From an uncultured Prevotellaceae bacterium (GTDB lineage Bacteria; Bacteroidota; Bacteroidia; Bacteroidales; Bacteroidaceae), in contig CACYRS010000001.1 in NCBI GenBank assembly GCA_902776935.1, positions 1 to 64,000 on the forward strand: a DNA stretch of 64,000 bases, given 5' to 3'. Shown here in pieces: positions 43,071-51,188 of this stretch. Under the pieces are notes generated by a model. The model searched no databases, was not told where the DNA came from, and saw only the letters and a list, made by a program, of their open reading frames with translations. The translations under genes were made by a program, and so were the position numbers. How positions within the stretch are numbered: position 1 is the first letter of the stretch; the number at the start of each line of letters is the position of its first letter.

Positions 43071-43078
43071 TACCTTTG
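43071..43078 (+). promoter_or_regulatory. pyrE -7 box
   Basis: TACCTTTG lies 23 nt before the ATG at 43102. No TTTG is found at the -33 position. Confidence 0.6.
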
Positions 43079-43101
43079 CAGCCAAATTATTCTATAACGT
43101 T

Positions 43102-43731
43102 ATGGAAATCAAGAATCAATTCGCAAAGAAGCTGATGGATATCAAGGCCATCAAGCTGCAGCCCAACGAGCCTTTCACATGGGCTTCGGGGTGGAAGTCA
43201 CCAATCTATACCGACAATCGCAAGACACTGTCGTTCCCACGTCTTCGCTCGTTCGTAAAGCTCGAGCTCTGTCATGCCATCCAGGAGAATTTCCCTGAGG
43301 CAGAGGCTGTGGCAGGAGTGGCTACTGGCGCCATCGCACAGGGAGCCCTCGTTGCAGAAGAGCTGGGACTGCCATACAGCTATGTCCGTCCGAAGCCAAA
43401 GGATCACGGTATGGGCAACCAGGTGGAAGGAGAGATTGAGAAGGGTGCGAAGGTAGTTGTGGTAGAGGATCTTATCTCTACCGGCGGTTCTTCGCTGAAG
43501 GCTGTACAGGCTCTGCGCGACTATGGTGTAGAGGTAATCGGTATGGTAGCATCGTTCACCTACGGATTCCCCGTTGCCGAGAAGGCTTTCGAGGAGGCTG
43601 GCGTGAAACTCATCACACTGAGTAACTATGAGGCAGTGATTGAGGAAGCTGCAAAGACAGGCTATATAAAGGAAGAAGACAAGGCTGTGCTCGCTGAATG
43701 GCGCAAGAGCCCAGAAACCTGGAAACAATAA
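43102..43731 (+). CDS. pyrE: Orotate phosphoribosyltransferase
   Basis: The 209-residue enzyme makes orotidine monophosphate from orotate and PRPP in pyrimidine synthesis. It shows FTWASGWKSPIYTDNRKTLS near the N-terminus and the PRPP-binding motif VVVVEDLISTGGSS (about residues 118-131). The ATG at 43102 is chosen because the promoter lies directly upstream; the open frame continues to 42817 through unrelated DNA. An SRPBCC gene and argH follow with short gaps, a probable biosynthetic operon. Confidence 0.96.
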   Translation: MEIKNQFAKKLMDIKAIKLQPNEPFTWASGWKSPIYTDNRKTLSFPRLRSFVKLELCHAIQENFPEAEAVAGVATGAIAQGALVAEELGLPYSYVRPKPKDHGMGNQVEGEIEKGAKVVVVEDLISTGGSSLKAVQALRDYGVEVIGMVASFTYGFPVAEKAFEEAGVKLITLSNYEAVIEEAAKTGYIKEEDKAVLAEWRKSPETWKQ

Positions 43732-43739
43732 TATATTTT

Positions 43740-44171
43740 ATGGGATTATTCGGAAGTGAAAGCAAATTTGAGAGTAGTGTGAAGCAGATCCCCTACCCTC
43801 AACAGGCTGTATATGATAACATCAGCGACCTGCGTAACCTCGAGAAAGTACAGGACCGTGTGCCAGAAGATAAGGTCAACGACTTTAAGTATGATGAGGA
43901 TACGGTAAGTCTGAACGTTGCCCCTGTGGGAGAACTGAAGCTGCGTATCTGTGATCGCGAGGAGCCAAAGTGCGTGAAGTTCGAGACGGTGCAGTCACCT
44001 GTGCCTTTCAACGTGTGGATTCAGGTGTTGCCGGTAGACGAGAACAACTCGAAGATGAAGGTTACTGTCAAGGCAGAGCTTAACCCGTTCATCAAGAGCA
44101 TGGTGGAGAAGCCGCTTCAGGACGGAGTAGAGAAAATCGCCGACGCCTTGGCACAGGTACATTATGTATAA
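43740..44171 (+). CDS. SRPBCC/START-like fold protein
   Basis: The 143-residue soluble protein reads MGLFGSESKFESSVKQIPYP, then AVYDNISDLRNLEKVQDRVPE, a pattern typical of the SRPBCC (polyketide cyclase/START) fold with a hydrophobic cavity. No catalytic residues or ligand can be named. It begins 8 bp after pyrE and precedes argH by 22 bp. Its placement between the two biosynthetic genes may reflect a conserved operon rather than a shared pathway. Confidence 0.75.
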   Translation: MGLFGSESKFESSVKQIPYPQQAVYDNISDLRNLEKVQDRVPEDKVNDFKYDEDTVSLNVAPVGELKLRICDREEPKCVKFETVQSPVPFNVWIQVLPVDENNSKMKVTVKAELNPFIKSMVEKPLQDGVEKIADALAQVHYV

Positions 44172-44193
44172 GGAGTTAGTAGTAGTTTGAGGT

Positions 44194-45525
44194 ATGAAAC
44201 TTTGGGAGAAGAACTTTGAGATAAATAAGGAGATAGAGAGGTTTACTGTCGGAAGAGACAGGGAGATGGACCTCTATCTGGCCAAGTACGACGTGTTGGG
44301 TTCGATGGCCCACATCACCATGCTCGAGAGCATCGGACTGCTTGAGAAAGACGAGCTTACGGCACTGTTGGCAGAGTTGAAGAACATCTACCGCTTGGCA
44401 GAACAAGGTGAGTTTGTCATCGAGGACGATGTGGAGGATGTGCACTCTCAGGTGGAGATGCTGCTCACCCGCAAACTCGGTGATATGGGTAAGAAGATCC
44501 ACTCTGGCCGCTCACGTAATGACCAGGTGCTCGTAGACCTCAAGCTCTTCACCCGCCACGAGCTGAAGGATATCGCCGACGAGGTAAAGATACTCTTCGA
44601 CGAGCTCATCGCCAAGAGTAATCAGTATAAGGATGTGCTGATGCCTGGCTATACCCATCTGCAGATTGCGATGCCATCGAGTTTCGGACTCTGGTTTGGT
44701 GCCTACGCAGAAAGTCTTACTGACGATATGCTCTTCCTACAGGCAGCATATAAGATGACCAACCGCAATCCTCTCGGCTCGGCAGCTGGATATGGCTCGT
44801 CATTCCCCCTGAACCGTACGATGACAACAGAGTTGCTCGGCTTCGACTCTATGGATTACAACGTGGTCTATGCCCAGATGGGACGCGGTAAGATGGAGCG
44901 TAACGTAGGCTTTGCCATCGCCACTATCGCAGGTACTCTGGCTAAGATGGCTTTCGACGCATGTCTATTTAACTCACAGAACTTCTCGTTTGTGAAGTTG
45001 CCAAAGGAGTGTACCACCGGTTCTTCGATTATGCCTCATAAGAAGAATCCGGATGTGTTCGAGCTTATCCGCGCGAAATGCAATAAGCTGCAGTCGCTGC
45101 CTCAGCAGGTGATGCTTATCATGAACAACCTGCCTGTAGGCTATTTCCGTGACCTGCAGATTATCAAGGAGGTGTTCCTGCCAGCCTTCGACGAACTGAA
45201 GGACTGTCTGCAGATGGCCGCATACATTATTAATAAGATAGAGGTGAACGAGCATATCCTCGACAACCCGATGTACGACCCGATGTTCTCTGTTGAGGAG
45301 GTTAACCGTCTGGCTGCCAACGGAATGCCTTTCCGCGATGCCTACAAGAAGGTGGGTCTCGACATCGAGGCAGGTACTTTCAAGGCCAGCCACGATATCC
45401 ATCATACCCATGAAGGCAGCATCGGCAACCTCTGCAACGACAAGATTCAGGCCCTCATGCAACAGATCCTCGACGGATTCCACTTCGAGCGTATGACTGA
45501 GGCTGAGCAAGCCTTGCTTAAGTGA
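44194..45525 (+). CDS. argH: Argininosuccinate lyase
   Basis: This 443-residue fumarase-fold enzyme splits argininosuccinate into arginine and fumarate. The superfamily signature GSSIMPHKKNPD (about residues 276-287) is intact, as are HSGRSRNDQV (about 105-114) and PGYTHLQIAMP. Length and order fit bacterial ArgH. It starts 22 bp after the SRPBCC gene; a lipoprotein gene begins 6 bp after its stop. Confidence 0.97.
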   Translation: MKLWEKNFEINKEIERFTVGRDREMDLYLAKYDVLGSMAHITMLESIGLLEKDELTALLAELKNIYRLAEQGEFVIEDDVEDVHSQVEMLLTRKLGDMGKKIHSGRSRNDQVLVDLKLFTRHELKDIADEVKILFDELIAKSNQYKDVLMPGYTHLQIAMPSSFGLWFGAYAESLTDDMLFLQAAYKMTNRNPLGSAAGYGSSFPLNRTMTTELLGFDSMDYNVVYAQMGRGKMERNVGFAIATIAGTLAKMAFDACLFNSQNFSFVKLPKECTTGSSIMPHKKNPDVFELIRAKCNKLQSLPQQVMLIMNNLPVGYFRDLQIIKEVFLPAFDELKDCLQMAAYIINKIEVNEHILDNPMYDPMFSVEEVNRLAANGMPFRDAYKKVGLDIEAGTFKASHDIHHTHEGSIGNLCNDKIQALMQQILDGFHFERMTEAEQALLK

Positions 45526-45531
45526 AGAATT

Positions 45532-46101
45532 ATGAGAGCTATTTCGTCGACTCTATTTATTATTTTTTATTTTATATTCTTTATTTTGTTTTCGTCCTGC
45601 GAGGCAGAGAACAACATCAGCCGTGATTACCGTTGTATCTTCGCCTTCGATACGTATCTGCATCCTATTCCCTGCCAGCTTACCGGTATATTAGGCAATC
45701 CTGGACATTTCTGTAAGGTTGAAGCATCGATGGTCAATGGAGTGAGACATCTGAAGACCACCCGCAACTACGACGGGGCAACAGAGGACATAACCATAAG
45801 CACAGAGAAAGAGCGTCAGGCAAACATAATCCTTGGGGCAAACAACAGTATTATCATCGGAACTGTAAGCTATGACAACCGTCTTGTGGCCTACGACGGA
45901 CAATGTCCGAACTGTCTGAAAGACTATAGCGGGACAAGCTATCCCCTCACCTGGAAGAACAACGGGCTACAACTACATTGCGCCAAATGCGACAGGTCAT
46001 ACGATGTAAACAATGGTGTCATTGCTTCCGGCAAAGGAGGCATCCAACTGCTCACATATTACGCCCGAGTAGATGGTACCGTGCTGCGTGCATGGAACTA
46101 A
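45532..46101 (+). CDS. Lipoprotein with two CxxC knuckles
   Basis: The 189-residue product has a very hydrophobic signal ending ILFSSC (lipid-modified Cys about 23). The C-terminal half holds CPNC (about 124-127) and CAKC (about 148-151) followed by DRSYDVNNG, a Rieske-like or zinc-ribbon arrangement; the His residues of a Rieske cluster are not evident, so zinc binding is likelier. Function unknown. The signal-peptide core (LFIIFYFIFFILF) is encoded by an AT-only repeat (45555-45592) like that in the redoxin gene at 48.0 kb. It follows argH by 6 bp. Confidence 0.7.
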   Translation: MRAISSTLFIIFYFIFFILFSSCEAENNISRDYRCIFAFDTYLHPIPCQLTGILGNPGHFCKVEASMVNGVRHLKTTRNYDGATEDITISTEKERQANIILGANNSIIIGTVSYDNRLVAYDGQCPNCLKDYSGTSYPLTWKNNGLQLHCAKCDRSYDVNNGVIASGKGGIQLLTYYARVDGTVLRAWN

Positions 46102-46136
46102 AAAAGAGCGTTATTATCTAAATAATTGATAAAAAG

Positions 46137-46168
46137 TTTGGCTATTTGGCGAAATAGCCGTACCTTTG
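46137..46168 (+). promoter_or_regulatory. tRNA-Leu promoter whose spacer is a palindrome
   Basis: TTTG (46137-46140) and TACCTTTG (46161-46168) are 20 bp apart. The stretch from 46140 to 46159, GGCTATTT-GGCG-AAATAGCC, is a perfect 8-bp inverted repeat filling the spacer, either an operator or a hairpin ending the upstream transcript. Confidence 0.7.
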
Positions 46169-46183
46169 CACACACAAAACCAC

Positions 46184-46269
46184 GCCGCAATGGTGGAATT
46201 GGTAGACACGAGGGACTTAAAATCCCTTGGCCAGTAATGGCTGTGCGGGTTCGAGTCCCGCTCGCGGCA
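46184..46269 (+). tRNA. tRNA-Leu (anticodon TAA)
   Basis: The 86-nt gene folds as a class II tRNA. Acceptor 5' strand GCCGCAA pairs with TCGCGGC, anticodon arm AGGGA-CTTAAAA-TCCCT gives anticodon TAA, a long variable arm contains GCCA/TGGC, and the T arm is GCGGG-TTCGAGT-CCCGC. The discriminator is A. Only CC follows, so the final A of CCA must be added enzymatically. One A-C mismatch occurs at acceptor position 6-67. Confidence 0.95.
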
Positions 46270-46290
46270 CCTTAAATATTATTATTTTTT

Positions 46291-47964
46291 ATGCATAAAA
46301 AACATTTTTTCCTCCTATCAGTTGCTTCAGTGATGTTTTTCACTTCCTGCTCAAAGTTGGGCCCATTGTCAGCTGATAACTTTACTGTGACTCCTAATCC
46401 GCTGGAAACCCAAGCCGGCACTGTTCCTGCAACCATCAACGGTCACTTCCCTGAGAAGTACATGAAAAAGAAGGCTGTTGTTACTGTTGTTCCAGAGCTC
46501 CGTTATTCTAACGGTCAGACCGTTCAGGGCAATACCGCTACGTTCCAGGGTGAGAAGGTGCTTGGTAACGACCAGACCATCTCCTACCGTCTTGGTGGTA
46601 ACTACACCATGAAGACCAACTTCGCATACGCTGACGACAACAAGGCCGACATGTACCTTACTTTTAACGCGCGTATAGGAAAGAAGGCCGTTCAGATTCC
46701 TGAGGTAAAGGTGGCATACGGTATCATCGCCACATCAGAGCTTTACAAGAAGACCCTGAACACCGCTCAGGCAGCCATCGCTCCAGATGCCTACCAGCGT
46801 ATCACCAAGCAGAAGCAGGAGGCAAACATCAAGTTCCTCATCCAGCAGGCAACACTTCGCAAGAGCGAGCTGAAGAACAATTCCGTACAGGAGTTTGTTA
46901 AGATGTTGGAGAAGATCAATGCCGATCGTGAGGGTCTGAACCTCGACAATGTGGAGGTTTCTGCATACGCTTCTCCCGATGGTGGTTTCAGCATCAACGA
47001 CAAACTCGCTGCTGAGCGTCAGAAGGTTTCTGAGAAATACGTCAGCGACGAGTTGAAGAAGATCAAGCTCGATGCCAATGTAGATGCAAAGTACACCGCT
47101 CAGGACTGGGAGGGATTCCAAGAGTTGGTTAAGGCCAGCGATATCCAGGATAAGGATGTTATCCTTCGTGTGCTTTCAATGTACAAGGATCCTGAGGAGC
47201 GTGAGCAGCAGATCAAGAACATCTCTTCTGCCTTCCGTGAGCTCGCAGACGGTATCCTGCCACAACTGCGTCGTGCACGTCTCACCATCAACTACGAGAC
47301 TGTAGGCCGTAGCGATGACCAGATTCTGAAGCAGATCAACGACGATGCTACAAAGTTGAGCGTAGAGGAGCTTCTCTATGGTGCAGCTCTTAAGGAAGAC
47401 CTCAACGAAAAGGAGAAGATCTACGAACAGACAACAAAGATTTATCAGAACGACCCACGTGCCTATAACAACCTGGCAACAATCCAGTATGCCCGTGGTA
47501 ACTACGATGCTGCCCGCCAGTATATCCAGAAGGCACAGAGTCTGTCGGCAAACCTCCCAGAGGCACAGGCAAACCTCGGTATGCTTGCTCTGAAGGCTGG
47601 TGACGTCAAGACAGCAGAGCAGTATATCGCTGCTGCTACAGGTGCCAACGGTCTCAGTGAGGTGCTCGGCAACCTGCATCTGGCTCAGGGCAACTATGCT
47701 CAGGCAGAACAGGATTTCGCAGATATCTACTCTAACAGCGCTGCCCTCGCACAGATCCTTAACAAGAACTACGCTTCAGCAGCTGTAACACTGAAGTATG
47801 TGAAGAATGCAGATGCCGTTACAGAGTATCTCAAGTCTATCCTCTCTGCACGTATGGGCAACCTCGACGATGCAGCAGAGTCACTCCGTAAGGCACTTGC
47901 CAAGGATCCGTCGATGGCGAAATATGCTGCCAACGACCTGGAACTGACAAAGGTAAAGAAATGA
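46291..47964 (+). CDS. TPR lipoprotein with OmpA-like middle region
   Basis: The 557-residue lipoprotein (signal ending VMFFTSC, Cys about 20) has an N-terminal beta-rich part (about 25-145), a middle segment containing NVEVSAYASPDGGFSINDKLAAERQK (about 222-247), which resembles the peptidoglycan-binding loop of OmpA domains, and C-terminal TPR repeats (about 365-550; AYNNLATIQYARGNYDAARQYIQKA). It probably anchors or scaffolds at the outer membrane and peptidoglycan. It follows the tRNA by 21 bp and may share its promoter. Confidence 0.75.
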   Translation: MHKKHFFLLSVASVMFFTSCSKLGPLSADNFTVTPNPLETQAGTVPATINGHFPEKYMKKKAVVTVVPELRYSNGQTVQGNTATFQGEKVLGNDQTISYRLGGNYTMKTNFAYADDNKADMYLTFNARIGKKAVQIPEVKVAYGIIATSELYKKTLNTAQAAIAPDAYQRITKQKQEANIKFLIQQATLRKSELKNNSVQEFVKMLEKINADREGLNLDNVEVSAYASPDGGFSINDKLAAERQKVSEKYVSDELKKIKLDANVDAKYTAQDWEGFQELVKASDIQDKDVILRVLSMYKDPEEREQQIKNISSAFRELADGILPQLRRARLTINYETVGRSDDQILKQINDDATKLSVEELLYGAALKEDLNEKEKIYEQTTKIYQNDPRAYNNLATIQYARGNYDAARQYIQKAQSLSANLPEAQANLGMLALKAGDVKTAEQYIAAATGANGLSEVLGNLHLAQGNYAQAEQDFADIYSNSAALAQILNKNYASAAVTLKYVKNADAVTEYLKSILSARMGNLDDAAESLRKALAKDPSMAKYAANDLELTKVKK

Positions 47965-47980
47965 TTTATTTCAAATAAAA

Positions 47981-48123
47981 AAATAAGAAATAAAAAATAA
48001 AAAATAATATGGGGTGGGCATATGATATGGATGAGAAAAGACGTCAGGGTAAGACTTTGGCGGGATGGCTACATCTTATGAGCGCTCCTGTATTTTCTAT
48101 TTTTTATTTTTTATTTCTTATTT
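47981..48123 (+). repeat. Perfect 25-bp inverted repeat flanking a start codon
   Basis: The A-rich arm 47981-48005 is the exact reverse complement of 48099-48123, with a 93-bp spacer. The left arm ends 3 bp before the ATG at 48009 and the right arm encodes the signal-peptide core. The composition is AT-only apart from one G/C pair. Confidence 0.85.
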
Positions 48124-49094
48124 CTCTCTTCTCCTCTTGCGGCTCCGAAAGCGGATATTTCCGCATCGATGGAGAGTTCAAGGGGTTTAATCAGGGAGAA
48201 TTCTATGTTTATAGTCCTGATGGAGGTATCCGAAGACTGGATACTATCAAGGTTCAAAGAGGAAAATTCACCTATCGGGTACCCCTCGACACGACAGCGA
48301 CATTCGTTCTGGTGTTCCCCAATTATTCTGAGATACCTGTATTCGGTGCCTCAGGAGCTAAACTGGAACTCGAGGGCGATGCTTCGCACCTGAAGGAGAT
48401 AGAGGTGAACGGTTCAGAGGAGAATGATCTGATGACAGCCTTCAGGTTGAAGATCAGTAACATGACCCCACCTGAGATTACCAATGCTGCTTCGGACTTC
48501 ATCCAGAAAAACCCTCACACCCTTGCAGCCATCTATGTGCTCACCAAGTATTTTATCCAGGCAGAGCCCGACGACTATCAGATGACTTTTGCATTGGCAA
48601 AGAATATCCAGAACGCAAGTCCACAGAACAAGCACATCGCCAAGATTGTAAGCTATCTGGAGGGAATGAAGAACCTCCGTGACAAATCGCTTATACCGAA
48701 GTTCACTGCTATCGACATCAAAGGTAAGCCGATATCCAATTCCGACCTCTATTCAAAGGTGAACGTCATCACCACGTGGGCCACCTGGAACTACGAAAGT
48801 ATGAATATCCAGCGTGAGTTAAAACGGATGGAGAAAGAAAACGGTGTAAACAACCTGAAGATCGTAAGTATCTGTCTCGATGCCAGCGACAAGGAATGTA
48901 GGAAGATGATGGACCGCGACTCCATCACATGGAGTAACGTCTGTGATGGAAGGATGTGGGAGACACCAGCCTTGGTAAAACTGGGACTTACGAAAGTGCC
49001 TGACAATATAATAACAGACAGCAAGGGCAGGATAATAGCCCACTCGCTGCCAGTATCAAAACTAAAAGAAGAAATCGAGAAGCTTATGAATTAG
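48009..49094 (+). CDS. DUF4369/thioredoxin-fold lipoprotein lacking the CxxC pair
   Basis: The 361-residue product has a long basic n-region, a hydrophobic core (FSIFYFLFLISLF) and a lipobox FSSC (Cys about 44). The next part (about 48-150) matches DUF4369, usually fused to TlpA-like redoxins. The C-terminal part (about 230-361) has the redoxin fold, but where WCxxC would lie it reads TWATWNYESM, with no cysteines. It is unlikely to be a disulphide reductase; a structural or binding role is more plausible. The start at 48009 is kept, with 48027 (MDEKRRQ) as an alternative. Confidence 0.75.
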   Translation: MGWAYDMDEKRRQGKTLAGWLHLMSAPVFSIFYFLFLISLFSSCGSESGYFRIDGEFKGFNQGEFYVYSPDGGIRRLDTIKVQRGKFTYRVPLDTTATFVLVFPNYSEIPVFGASGAKLELEGDASHLKEIEVNGSEENDLMTAFRLKISNMTPPEITNAASDFIQKNPHTLAAIYVLTKYFIQAEPDDYQMTFALAKNIQNASPQNKHIAKIVSYLEGMKNLRDKSLIPKFTAIDIKGKPISNSDLYSKVNVITTWATWNYESMNIQRELKRMEKENGVNNLKIVSICLDASDKECRKMMDRDSITWSNVCDGRMWETPALVKLGLTKVPDNIITDSKGRIIAHSLPVSKLKEEIEKLMN

Positions 49095-49123
49095 ACACAG
49101 TAAAAAACAAAAATCTACATACT

Positions 49124-50671
49124 ATGCTTGTTAAAACATTCAGTGCAGCCGTGATGGGGCTGGAGGCAACTACCATCACTATTGAAGTAAATATGACCCG
49201 TGGTGTCATGTTTCATCTCTCAGGTCTTGCCGATACAGCAGTAAAAGAGAGCTATGACCGTATCCGGGCGGCTATGGATAATATAGGATTCAAACCGCCA
49301 ACTGCCGACATCACCATTAATCTCTCACCAGCAGATATCAGGAAGGAGGGCACAGGCTATGACCTGCCTTTGGCTATCGGCATACTTGCCGCTCATGGCA
49401 AGGTGGACTTTGAAAGCCTTGGCGATTACATGATGATTGGCGAACTGGGACTTGACGGGACGATGAAACCCATTAGCGGTGCCCTGCCGATAGCCATTCG
49501 TGCCAGAAAAGAGAATTTTAAGGGGTTGATAGTACCACTGGAGAACGCCAGGGAAGCAGCTGTCGTGAATAATCTGGAAATCTTCGGCCTCGGGAGTCTC
49601 TCTGATGTTGTCGCATTCTTCAATGGAGGCAAAGAGAAATACCAGCCAACGATTGTAGATACCCGTAAGGAATTCTACGAACAGCAGTACGCCTTCGACC
49701 TGGATTTTGCAGAGGTAAAAGGACAAGAGAGTGTAAAGCGCGCCCTCGAAGTAGCCGCAGCGGGAAGTCATAATGCGATTCTCATAGGTCCGCCGGGGTC
49801 AGGTAAGTCAATGATGGCCAAGCGATTACCGAGCATCTTACCACCTCTCTCACTTGCCGAGAGTCTTGAGACCACGCAGATACACTCCGTAGCAGGAAAG
49901 CTGCCTGCAGGTACATCGTTAATTTCACAACGTCCTTTCCGAAGTCCTCATCATACTATGTCACAAGTGGCAATGACTGGTGGAGGCGTAAAAGCCACTC
50001 CTGGTGAAGTGAGCATGGCGCATCATGGTGTCCTCTTCTGTGATGAACTCGGAGAATTTTCCAAAGCTACTCTAGAGGTGCTCCGTCAACCCCTCGAAGA
50101 CAGGAAGATAACCATTTCAAGGGCGAAGTATACAGTTGAGTATCCGTGTTCGTTTATGTTTGTCGCCTCAACTAACCCTTGTCCATGCGGATATTATGGG
50201 GATCCGACACATCATTGTGTGTGTACCCCAGGACAGATAGCAAGGTATTTCTCTAAGTTCAGCGGCCCGTTGATGGACAGGATAGATCTGCAAATCCAGT
50301 GTTCAGCACTAAGCTACCAGGATATTTCGAATACAGCTCCAGGGGAGTCGAGTGCATCCATCCGTGAACGAGTCATCAAGGCCCGTCAGATACAGGAACA
50401 ACGATATAAAAACTATAACGGCATCTATTGCAACGCCCAGATGACCGAAAAGATGATACACGAGTTTGCCGAACCCGATGAGGCTGGTCTCAGCATGCTC
50501 CGTTTGGCAATGGAACGTCTGTCGCTCTCAGCACGTGCATATAGCCGTATCCTTAAGGTAGCAAGAACCATTGCCGACCTCGAAGCTTCAGAAAAGGTTC
50601 AGTCACAGCATATCGCTGAAGCAATCAGCTATCGCAGCCTTGACAGGGGCGACTGGGCGGAAAGAGGGTAG
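49124..50671 (+). CDS. YifB/ComM-family Mg-chelatase-like AAA ATPase
   Basis: The 515-residue protein has the N-terminal ChlI-like domain (about 20-145; GLADTAVKESYDRIRAA, INLSPADIRKEG), the AAA module with Walker A GPPGSGKSMMAKRLPS (about 222-237) and Walker B LFCDELGEF, a zinc-like cluster NPCPCGYYGDPTHHCVC, and the C-terminal helical domain (LSARAYSRILKVARTIADLE). ComM relatives are hexameric branch-migration helicases in natural transformation. With comF in the window, a link to DNA uptake is possible but unproven. Confidence 0.93.
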   Translation: MLVKTFSAAVMGLEATTITIEVNMTRGVMFHLSGLADTAVKESYDRIRAAMDNIGFKPPTADITINLSPADIRKEGTGYDLPLAIGILAAHGKVDFESLGDYMMIGELGLDGTMKPISGALPIAIRARKENFKGLIVPLENAREAAVVNNLEIFGLGSLSDVVAFFNGGKEKYQPTIVDTRKEFYEQQYAFDLDFAEVKGQESVKRALEVAAAGSHNAILIGPPGSGKSMMAKRLPSILPPLSLAESLETTQIHSVAGKLPAGTSLISQRPFRSPHHTMSQVAMTGGGVKATPGEVSMAHHGVLFCDELGEFSKATLEVLRQPLEDRKITISRAKYTVEYPCSFMFVASTNPCPCGYYGDPTHHCVCTPGQIARYFSKFSGPLMDRIDLQIQCSALSYQDISNTAPGESSASIRERVIKARQIQEQRYKNYNGIYCNAQMTEKMIHEFAEPDEAGLSMLRLAMERLSLSARAYSRILKVARTIADLEASEKVQSQHIAEAISYRSLDRGDWAERG

Positions 50672-50703
50672 CATATCGGAAATGAAAATAAATCGCGATT
50701 TAT

Positions 50704-50734
50704 TTTGCATTTCGCTCGATTTGCATTATCTTTG
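50704..50734 (+). promoter_or_regulatory. Fur-family gene promoter, nearly leaderless
   Basis: TTTG (50704-50707), 19 bp, then TATCTTTG (50727-50734). The ATG at 50741 follows after 6 nt. Confidence 0.68.
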
Positions 50735-50740
50735 CACCCA

Positions 50741-51166
50741 ATGAACGAAGCAAAGTGTGTTGAGCTCCTTGAAGAGCATGGAATAAAGCCCACAGCCAAT
50801 CGTATCGTGGTGCTAAAGGAACTGGTAAAGGCTCTTCACCCGATAACCTTGTCAGATCTGGAATACAAGATTCTCAGTATCGACAAGTCTAACATCTTCC
50901 GTGCCCTCACTTTGTTCAAGGAGCACCATCTGGTACATGTCATCGAGGGCGGCAGCGAAGGGGTACGATATGAACTGTGCAATAGTCACGACCACGAACA
51001 TGATGAGGACATACACCCACATTTCTATTGTGAAGAGTGTCAACAGACCTTCTGTCTTGACTATACAGAGGTGCCGGACATTCAACTGCCGAAAGGCTTT
51101 GAGCAGAAGTCTGCAAACCTGATGATAAAAGGCGTTTGCCCGGACTGTAAAACAAATAAAAAATAA
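50741..51166 (+). CDS. Fur-family transcriptional repressor
   Basis: The 141-residue protein has an N-terminal winged helix (ELLEEHGIKPTANRIVVLKEL) and a C-terminal metal-binding dimer domain with HDHEHDEDIHPHFYCEECQQTFCLD and a second pair CPDC. Two CxxC pairs give the structural zinc site. The His-rich stretch could bind iron, zinc or manganese, so Fur, Zur and PerR are all possible. The ATG at 50741 is chosen because the promoter ends at 50734; the open frame from 50705 lies across the promoter. The HAD gene follows after 22 bp. Confidence 0.9.
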   Translation: MNEAKCVELLEEHGIKPTANRIVVLKELVKALHPITLSDLEYKILSIDKSNIFRALTLFKEHHLVHVIEGGSEGVRYELCNSHDHEHDEDIHPHFYCEECQQTFCLDYTEVPDIQLPKGFEQKSANLMIKGVCPDCKTNKK

Positions 51167-51188
51167 TAAATATAAAATAAAAAATATT

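Noticed and set aside
42817..43101. A longer pyrE beginning at 42817
   Set aside because: The extra residues are unrelated to orotate phosphoribosyltransferases, cross a promoter box at 43071 and overlap a likely minus-strand frame.
44974..45510. A 178-residue minus-strand frame opposite argH
   Set aside because: Shadow of the argininosuccinate lyase signature region; no independent support.
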